Shown in pieces: positions 58,551 through 64,000 of a stretch of 64,000 nucleotides of DNA. The notes beneath the pieces are model-generated. The model ran no database searches, was not told where the DNA came from, and saw nothing but the letters and a program-made list of their open reading frames with translations. A program made the translations under genes and the position numbers. Origin of the DNA: Sphingobacterium sp. SGR-19 (GTDB lineage: Bacteria > Bacteroidota > Bacteroidia > Sphingobacteriales > Sphingobacteriaceae); assembly GCF_011043555.1 (NCBI RefSeq), contig NZ_JAAKGS010000009.1, positions 62,001 through 126,000 of the forward strand, read 5' to 3'. Positions within the stretch are counted from its first letter, which is position 1; each line of letters starts with the position of its first letter.

Positions 58551-59557
58551 AACTTACTTGCTTTTGTTTCTTCAACTTCTTCCTCTTCATTTCCAAACGC
58601 TGTCTTAACCTCTTCTGCTGATATCCCGATTTCATTCAGATATTTAGTAAAAACAGCTGTTTGTCCATGTGTTATATATATATTTTCAGCTTCCGTCGTC
58701 TTTATAGCATCCAAAAGCCCATGCCAATCTGCATGGTCACTTATGGCAAAACCTGCATCGGCGCTCCGCCAACGGCGGGATCCTCGTACTTGCATCCACC
58801 CCGAGCAAATAGCATTTGCCATATGGGGTATTTTATTGATTATTTTGGAGTCCGCTAAGGCAGGTGGAACAATGACAATCCCCTTATCTACATGCTTGAT
58901 ATCTTCCTGGAAATTGATAATATGATAGGCCGGGAGCTTAACACCCGCACTTTCATAAGCTTCATTTAGTTTGCCAATGGAATAATGTACATGTAGAGGA
59001 GAGATTCCTGAAAGTGCTTTCATGATACGTTGGGCTTTACCCAGCGAATAACCAATAAAAACAGATGTTTTACCGTTTGCTTGGTTCTGTAATACCCAAT
59101 TTTGCATTTGCTGATTTTGTTGTTCCACCGATAACCAATTATAGATAGGGAGTCCGAAAGTGCTTTCGGATACAAATTCATGGCATTTGATAGGCTCGAA
59201 AGGGGTAGATAGACCATCGTTTTGTGTTTTATAATCTCCAGAAACAACAGATACTTTACCTTTATATTCCATTCTGATTTGAGCAGAACCTACAATATGT
59301 CCAGCCGGATGCAACGATACTTTGACGTCATTGATATAAAGCGACTCGTTATAGGAAACACCTTGTACAGCAATATCATTCCCAATACGACTTTTTAATA
59401 TAGGTACCGTAAAATGATGGCATAAGTACTTTTTCATACCCCAACGTGCGTGATCGGCATGACCATGGGTTACTACAGCAAAGTCTACCGGTTGCCATGG
59501 ATCGATGTAGAAATTGCCCGGTATACAATAGATACCTTCCTGTCTAAATTGTAGCAT
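58547..59557 (-). CDS. Ligase-associated DNA exonuclease (metallo-beta-lactamase/beta-CASP-like)
   Basis: The 336-residue protein has an MBL core: VVTHGHADHARWG (HxHxDH), HPAGHIVGSAQIRME, VVSGDYKTQNDG and ISDHADWHGLLDAI, with ENIYITHGQ near the end. It is related to SNM1/Artemis-type nucleases (TIGR04122-type) and would trim DNA ends. The start is ATG 59555-59557 (MLQFRQEGIYCIPG); the frame is open upstream to 59755 but that part overlaps the divergent radical-SAM gene and its promoter. It is the first gene of the four-gene repair operon. Confidence 0.93.
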   Translation of the reverse strand: MLQFRQEGIYCIPGNFYIDPWQPVDFAVVTHGHADHARWGMKKYLCHHFTVPILKSRIGNDIAVQGVSYNESLYINDVKVSLHPAGHIVGSAQIRMEYKGKVSVVSGDYKTQNDGLSTPFEPIKCHEFVSESTFGLPIYNWLSVEQQNQQMQNWVLQNQANGKTSVFIGYSLGKAQRIMKALSGISPLHVHYSIGKLNEAYESAGVKLPAYHIINFQEDIKHVDKGIVIVPPALADSKIINKIPHMANAICSGWMQVRGSRRWRSADAGFAISDHADWHGLLDAIKTTEAENIYITHGQTAVFTKYLNEIGISAEEVKTAFGNEEEEVEETKASKL

Positions 59558-59608
59558 ATTAATAAATAACCAAATTTCTGTCGTTATGTTTTTAGCTAAA
59601 AAAATTAG

Positions 59609-59616
59609 TATTTTTG
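59609..59616 (+). promoter_or_regulatory. -7 element in the divergent repair-gene promoter region
   Basis: TATTTTTG (59609-59616) fits TAnnTTTG and lies 7 nt before the radical-SAM ATG at 59624, giving a very short leader. No good -33 TTTG was found. The 66-nt gap 59558-59623 must carry the control signals of both repair operons. Confidence 0.4.
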
Positions 59617-59623
59617 TTTTGTT

Positions 59624-60880
59624 ATGCAGCGTATTGAGGAAAAACTGAAGATATTGGCGGATGCCGCCAAATATGATGTGAGTTGTAGTTCTAGCGGAAG
59701 TACGAGAAAGAATAAAGGAGGGATCGGCGATGCTTCGGCATCCGGCATCTGCCATACTTATACCGAAGACGGACGATGTGTTTCATTGCTAAAGATTCTA
59801 TTGACCAATCATTGTATCTATGATTGTGCTTTCTGTGTAAGCCGTAAAAGCAATGATGTGAAAAGAGCCGCCTTTACCGTGGAAGAGGTGGTAGATCTTA
59901 CGATGAATTTTTACCGTCGAAACTATATTGAAGGACTTTTTCTAAGTTCCGGTATCTTCAAAAATGCTGACTTTACGATGGAACGCATGTTGCGGATTGT
60001 AAAAAAGTTGCGACAAGAAGAACGATATAATGGTTATATCCATCTTAAAACGATTCCCGGTGCGAGCGAGGAATTAATAAAGGAAGCTGGATTATATGTA
60101 GATCGGATGAGTATCAACCTGGAACTACCAACAGAAGCAGGGCTTAAGTTGGTGGCTCCCGAGAAAGACCATGAATCGGTAAGAAAACCTTTGGCGTTTG
60201 TAAATGAACAGATGAAATCTTTTAAGGAAGAAAAGAAACTCATAAAACATACACCGATTTTTGTGCCCGCCGGTCAAAGTACGCAAATGGTGATTGGCGC
60301 AACGCCTGAAAATGATTTTGAAATCATGCAAGTTGCCGATGATTTCTATAAGAACTATAATCTGAAGCGGGTTTATTATAGTGGTTATATTCCGATAAAT
60401 AATGGAAATTCGTTGTTACCTCAAATTGGCTCAGCTCCACCTTTGGTTCGTGAAAATCGTTTGTATCAAACAGATTGGTTATTACGCTTCTACGGCTTTC
60501 GGCTCGACGAAATTTTAAATCCCCAACATATACATCTGGATCTGGATATAGACCCTAAGTTAAGTTGGGCATTACGTAATCCTCATTTTTTTCCGGTGGA
60601 TGTGAATACAGCCGACTTTAACGCCATCATTCGTATACCGGGGATTGGCCGTCAGTCGGCGATAAAGATTGTACAAGCACGGAAGTTTGGTAGATTGTAT
60701 ACTTATCAACTCCAAAAGATGGGCATTGCCTACAACCGTGCGAAATATTTTTTGCAATGCGTGGACACTCCTTTTATATTGGGAAACCCGAGTATGGGGC
60801 ATGTTCGGAATGCCATTTTGAGTGAAAGTAGCAGCGGTAATCGACGACAGACCGTTACTGGACAATTAACGTTATTTTAA
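59624..60880 (+). CDS. Putative DNA modification/repair radical SAM protein
   Basis: The protein of 418 residues has the radical SAM iron-sulfur motif CIYDCAFC (Cys64, Cys68, Cys71) with a preceding YTEDGRCVSLLKILLTNH. At the C-terminus it has a helix-hairpin-helix DNA-binding region (NTADFNAIIRIPGIGRQSAIKIVQARKFGRL, in its usual order). This is the TIGR03916 family, which in many genomes is found with the TIGR03915 protein or a fused uracil-DNA-glycosylase-like domain. It would open a radical reaction on damaged or modified DNA; the reaction is not known. Start ATG 59624. The TIGR03915-type gene starts 1 nt after its stop. Confidence 0.93.
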   Translation: MQRIEEKLKILADAAKYDVSCSSSGSTRKNKGGIGDASASGICHTYTEDGRCVSLLKILLTNHCIYDCAFCVSRKSNDVKRAAFTVEEVVDLTMNFYRRNYIEGLFLSSGIFKNADFTMERMLRIVKKLRQEERYNGYIHLKTIPGASEELIKEAGLYVDRMSINLELPTEAGLKLVAPEKDHESVRKPLAFVNEQMKSFKEEKKLIKHTPIFVPAGQSTQMVIGATPENDFEIMQVADDFYKNYNLKRVYYSGYIPINNGNSLLPQIGSAPPLVRENRLYQTDWLLRFYGFRLDEILNPQHIHLDLDIDPKLSWALRNPHFFPVDVNTADFNAIIRIPGIGRQSAIKIVQARKFGRLYTYQLQKMGIAYNRAKYFLQCVDTPFILGNPSMGHVRNAILSESSSGNRRQTVTGQLTLF

Positions 60881-60881
60881 T

Positions 60882-61643
60882 ATGTATTATCTGTTTGACG
60901 GGACGTACCTTGGCTTTTTATCGTGTGTATTTGAAAGCTTTGAGAGAAAGGAATTTAATATTATTCCGTTAATGCAGGAAGATTATCAAATAGCTCTATT
61001 TGCGGAGTCGAGGACAATCGTGACAGATAATCGGAAAGCATTACGGGTTCAGAAAGGTTTACAGGCACGTATCGGAAAAGTAGAAGCGACGGATTTTTAT
61101 CGGGCATTCCTTTCGGAAGACCGGAAAGCTTGGCTGGCCTCTTTTTTTATCTTGCACCAAATCTTTTGCGGTCGGACAAATATAAGGCAACATTATGGTG
61201 ACGAGCATGTGTTGTACTTTTCACAGATATTGAAAAAGGTGAGCCGCGAACGTCATCGTATGAAAGCGTTTATCCGTTTTAGTAAAAGTTCGGATGGCTT
61301 GTTCTTTGCAGTGGTCGAACCGGATTTTAACGTATTGCCTTTAATTTCGGACTTTTTCCGAAAGCGATATGCGGATATGCCCTGGCTGATTTATGATATG
61401 AAACGAAAGTATGGCTTGCTATTCGACACGCGACAGGTAGGAGAGGTACAGCTTAGCCCAGAAGAAGTACAAGATGCCACGATGCCTTCAATTGCTATTG
61501 AAATGGACGAACGTGATGAACTTTTCCAGCGCCTTTGGAAATTATACTATACCAGCACCAATATTGAAGCACGAAAAAACATGAAGTTACACCTCCAACA
61601 TGTTCCTAGACGATACTGGAAGTATCTCGTGGAGAAGAAATAA
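60882..61643 (+). CDS. TIGR03915-family putative DNA repair protein
   Basis: The protein of 253 residues begins YLFDGTYLGFLSCVFESFERKE, the family hallmark, and includes the DUF4130-type core (FLSEDRKAWLASFFILHQIF, QILKKVSRERHRMKAFIRF, YADMPWLIYDMKRKYGLLFD). It ends LHLQHVPRRYWKYLVEKK. Members are always linked or fused to the radical SAM protein encoded directly before it, and to a UDG-like domain in some genomes. The gene lies 1 nt after the radical SAM gene. Its molecular role is not established. Confidence 0.93.
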   Translation: MYYLFDGTYLGFLSCVFESFERKEFNIIPLMQEDYQIALFAESRTIVTDNRKALRVQKGLQARIGKVEATDFYRAFLSEDRKAWLASFFILHQIFCGRTNIRQHYGDEHVLYFSQILKKVSRERHRMKAFIRFSKSSDGLFFAVVEPDFNVLPLISDFFRKRYADMPWLIYDMKRKYGLLFDTRQVGEVQLSPEEVQDATMPSIAIEMDERDELFQRLWKLYYTSTNIEARKNMKLHLQHVPRRYWKYLVEKK

Positions 61644-61665
61644 CGGCTAGTCTACGATAAACGCA

Positions 61666-63027
61666 CTATTGCACATGGGATGGTACTTTGACCTCGTCTC
61701 CTATAATAAGATTATTAAATACAATGTTTTCGGCATTGGTGAAACTGACAGCTGTCTTGGCCGTATCTATCTGGATATTCGAAAAATGTATGTCGCTCAC
61801 TTTTTTGGTTGGATAGCCTTGAATCACTAAGGCCGCGTTGTGCACTTTATTGCAACGCAGACCATCGACGAAGATATCCCGTATATCTGTTTCATGACCC
61901 GATCCTTCCCCGTGATAATAAGATGTAATGAAGAAACAGTCCTCTACCTCACCAAATTCGACGTTATTGACATAAATGTCACGGATAAAACCACCCCGGT
62001 CGGGGTTTGATTTCAGATAAATACCACGTTTGCAATATCCACCGAACGTGCAATCCTCTACAAAAACATTTTGTACTCCAGCGGACATTTCGCTTCCGAT
62101 GACGACACCATGTAAACCCTTGAAGCGACAATTACGGATGATAATGTTTTCAGACGTAATTCCAGTTTTTCTACCTTCATAATCCCGGCCGGCTTTAATA
62201 GCCACATTGTCGTCGGCATTATTAAAATCAATATCTTCAATTAGTATATTCTTGGAATATTCCGGGTCGAATCCATCATTGTTTTTATTGAAGGCATCAA
62301 ACTTCACCCTTCTGGCTATAATATTTTCCGATTTTAATAGATGAACACACCAAAATGGTGAGTTAGCTAACGTAACATCTTCTATCAAGATATTTTTACA
62401 TTCGAAAAACTGGACGAGATGAGGTCTTAAATAATGCCCTGCTCCAAATACACGTTCTTTTATCGGTGTATCTTCGTGATTCATTTTTCGACTTAGCGTT
62501 TGACTTGGTTTTTGCTTTGCATGCCACGTGCTGAATGTGTCCTTTGCATTCCCGTCAATTATACCTTCTCCAATAATCGCGACATTCTCCGCTTGATAGG
62601 CATAAATAAAAGGACTGTAGTTATACAGAAATGTTCCCTCCCAACTGGTTAATACAACTGGTAGATAGTCGTCTGGATTTGAACCAAAAACTAATTTCGC
62701 TCCTTTTTGTAAGTCGAGCGTGACATTACTTGTTAAATGAATAGGGCCATTTACCAAATAGATCCCGGGTGAAACTACAATTCTTCCACCACCTAATGCT
62801 TTGCATTTTTCTAATGCCTTGTCAAAAGCGGGTTTATTATCGGTCAATGAATCACCTGATGCGGCGAAATCATTTAAGTTAATTATATTGGTGGATAAGG
62901 GAGGTGCCGTAATTGTTTTTAAAATTTGATCTCGCTTTTGTATTCTTGATTGATTTTCTTTTGCGTTATTATTACAGGAGGAAATTGTCAACATCATTAT
63001 AGTGAAAAAAGAAAGGTTCCTAAACAT
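61666..63027 (-). CDS. Glycoside hydrolase family 28 (pectinase-like) lipoprotein
   Basis: The protein of 453 residues has a lipobox (MLTISSCNNNA, Cys18), then a right-handed beta-helix. GH28 elements are present: the pectate-lyase-3-like start LNDFAASGDSLTDNKPAFDKALEKC, NNDGFDPEYSKNILIEDIDF (NTD position), NADDNVAIKAGRD (the two catalytic Asp), GLHGVVIGSEMS (GHG-like, with His) and KRGIYLKSNPD (RIK position). It would hydrolyse galacturonan or a related polymer at the cell surface. It is a single gene outside any polysaccharide-utilisation locus and convergent with the TIGR03915-type gene (22 nt apart). Confidence 0.92.
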   Translation of the reverse strand: MFRNLSFFTIMMLTISSCNNNAKENQSRIQKRDQILKTITAPPLSTNIINLNDFAASGDSLTDNKPAFDKALEKCKALGGGRIVVSPGIYLVNGPIHLTSNVTLDLQKGAKLVFGSNPDDYLPVVLTSWEGTFLYNYSPFIYAYQAENVAIIGEGIIDGNAKDTFSTWHAKQKPSQTLSRKMNHEDTPIKERVFGAGHYLRPHLVQFFECKNILIEDVTLANSPFWCVHLLKSENIIARRVKFDAFNKNNDGFDPEYSKNILIEDIDFNNADDNVAIKAGRDYEGRKTGITSENIIIRNCRFKGLHGVVIGSEMSAGVQNVFVEDCTFGGYCKRGIYLKSNPDRGGFIRDIYVNNVEFGEVEDCFFITSYYHGEGSGHETDIRDIFVDGLRCNKVHNAALVIQGYPTKKVSDIHFSNIQIDTAKTAVSFTNAENIVFNNLIIGDEVKVPSHVQ

Positions 63028-63102
63028 AGGCTTTGGATTATTTGAACTGCCATGTCAAAAGTAACATTTCTTATCCGATTTACAGGCAAGTGGCATGAGG
63101 AA

Positions 63103-63312
63103 TTAAAATTTGTGCTTTTGATTATACATTGTATTTATAAAAAATATAACCCCTCCCAAAAACAGAACCGCTCCTGCGATAATAATAACTGGGCCAAGTG
63201 GATCGTGGATGAAGATCCAAGCCAACCGCATGCACATACCGCCGATAAGGATAGCAAATCCCGCTAAGATCAGTTTTTTATTTCTTTTTAACGGATGTCC
63301 TTGTCGTTTCAT
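63103..63312 (-). CDS. Small membrane protein of unknown function
   Basis: The 69-residue protein has a basic N-terminus (MKRQGHPLKRNKK) and two hydrophobic helices (LILAGFAILIGGMCMRLAWIF and PLGPVIIIAGAVLFLGGVIFF), ending MYNQKHKF. The positive-inside pattern and clean helices make it a credible gene. No family is recognised. It lies between the GH28 gene and the divergent YihY gene. Confidence 0.6.
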   Translation of the reverse strand: MKRQGHPLKRNKKLILAGFAILIGGMCMRLAWIFIHDPLGPVIIIAGAVLFLGGVIFFINTMYNQKHKF

Positions 63313-63445
63313 GTTCTATACGAACAATATAGAAGATAAATTGTTGCAAGATTAGTGTTCAGTACGATGCGGTTTATGAAGTTTTCTAAACTTTTGGAAA
63401 GCCGAGTCGTTTATTAATTAAATGTAGATACTTAGTTTATAGCGT

Positions 63446-64000
63446 ATGGCAAAGGATAAAGAAAATATTTTTAAATCCCACTTTACTATTTTAAAGAATA
63501 CGGTATTGGGATTTACGAGTGAAGATAGTTTGAAGTACAGTGCTTCATTGGCGTATTATACCGTCTTTTCATTAGGGCCTATTTTGGTGTTGATGATTTC
63601 GCTTGCTGGAATTTTCTTAGGCGAAGAGGCTATCCAAGGAAAGGTTTTTGAAGAACTGCGTGGGTTCGTGGGAGCAAGTGCAGCTAGTCAGATTCAAGAG
63701 GTTATTAGGAATTTGTCGCTTTCTGGGAAATCAAATATAGCATTGATTATCAGTGCGGTAACATTGTTGCTGGGAGCAACGACAGTCTTTGGCGATATCC
63801 AGAACTCCATTAACAAAATTTGGCATGTACGTCCGAAGGTAAAAAAGGGTTGGCTTAAGATGCTTAAAGATAGACTGCTTTCTTCTTCGTTGGTTATTGG
63901 ACTTGGTTTTCTATTGGTGGTTACGTTGATCATTAATGGAACTATTCTGGCATTTACGGATCGCTTACAGCGATTTTTTCCCGACGCTACGGTAATCTTG
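63446..64000 (+). CDS. YihY/BrkB-family membrane protein, N-terminal part (runs off the window)
   Basis: An ATG at 63446 opens a frame that stays open to the window end (185 codons). The sequence begins MAKDKENIFKSHFTILKNTV and continues with SLKYSASLAYYTVFSLGPILVLMISLAGIFL, the conserved YihY/BrkB segment (A-x2-a-a-S-L-a-Y-Y-t-x-F-s-l-x-P), then LIISAVTLLLGATTVFGDIQNSINKIWHV and a further hydrophobic stretch. The family was once annotated as ribonuclease BN; its role is still unknown. The 3' end is missing. Confidence 0.9.
   Translation, partial: MAKDKENIFKSHFTILKNTVLGFTSEDSLKYSASLAYYTVFSLGPILVLMISLAGIFLGEEAIQGKVFEELRGFVGASAASQIQEVIRNLSLSGKSNIALIISAVTLLLGATTVFGDIQNSINKIWHVRPKVKKGWLKMLKDRLLSSSLVIGLGFLLVVTLIINGTILAFTDRLQRFFPDATVIL

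Noticed and set aside
59558..59755. Longer start for the ligase-associated exonuclease at 59755
   Set aside because: It would overlap the divergent radical SAM gene by over 130 nt and adds residues unlike any MBL nuclease.
1..64000. CRISPR arrays, insertion sequences, prophage or rRNA genes
   Set aside because: No evenly spaced identical repeats with unique spacers, no transposase or integrase motif and no rRNA-like sequence were seen.

Overview
The window is a stretch of chromosome from a Bacteroidota bacterium, most likely a Sphingobacteriaceae member (Sphingobacterium/Pedobacter/Olivibacter-like). Support for this is a SusC/SusD pair under an ECF sigma factor and FecR anti-sigma factor, promoters of the Bacteroidota form TTTG-N19/20-TAnnTTTG, many short lipoproteins, the 'ligase-associated' DNA-repair gene set and a Bacteroidota-type PEP carboxylase. 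No insertion sequence, prophage or CRISPR array was seen. The assignment is by inspection only.

Layout. 1-4.4 kb: housekeeping genes (end of a phosphatidylserine synthase gene, an orphan HPt protein, folK, sppA, pgk). 4.4-4.95 kb: a gene-free stretch with a decayed 21-bp (heptapeptide) tandem repeat and a perfect 20-bp palindrome. 4.95-15.3 kb: a cell-surface-signalled nutrient uptake locus (ECF sigma, FecR, SusC with STN domain, SusD, metallophosphoesterase, phosphodiester glycosidase lipoprotein, then a secreted metallo-beta-lactamase-fold protein). 15.4-18.2 kb: a large secreted gluzincin/propeller/barrel protein. 18.8-27.8 kb: mgtE, a tesA-ybbA-ybbP operon, and the three-subunit transhydrogenase operon flanked by two nearly identical tRNA-Asn genes. 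28.0-30.1 kb: a Zn/Cd-type P1B ATPase.

30.06-41.65 kb is the most interesting part: nine tightly packed or overlapping minus-strand genes with a divergent regulator. They encode an HMG-CoA reductase, a CDP-alcohol phosphatidyltransferase, a CdsA-like cytidylyltransferase, a UbiA-like prenyltransferase, a large ATP-dependent phosphotransferase built like rifampin phosphotransferase, a BtaA-like aminocarboxypropyl transferase, a dolichol/phytol-kinase-like protein, a GNAT-like protein and an AMP-forming ligase. The set looks like a complete route to an unusual polar or isoprenoid lipid that I cannot match to a known pathway. A perfect 10-bp dyad between the regulator and the operon is a candidate operator.

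41.7-53.7 kb: mixed housekeeping and accessory genes (PfkB kinase, ECF sigma factor, murB, TetR, YpdA-like reductase, FUSC protein, ppc, small lipoproteins, membrane LytTR protein). 53.9-61.6 kb: two DNA-repair systems head to head, the four-gene ligase-associated set (exonuclease, ligase, helicase, phosphoesterase) and the radical-SAM/TIGR03915 pair. 61.7-64 kb: a GH28 lipoprotein, a small membrane protein and the start of a YihY/BrkB membrane protein that runs off the window.
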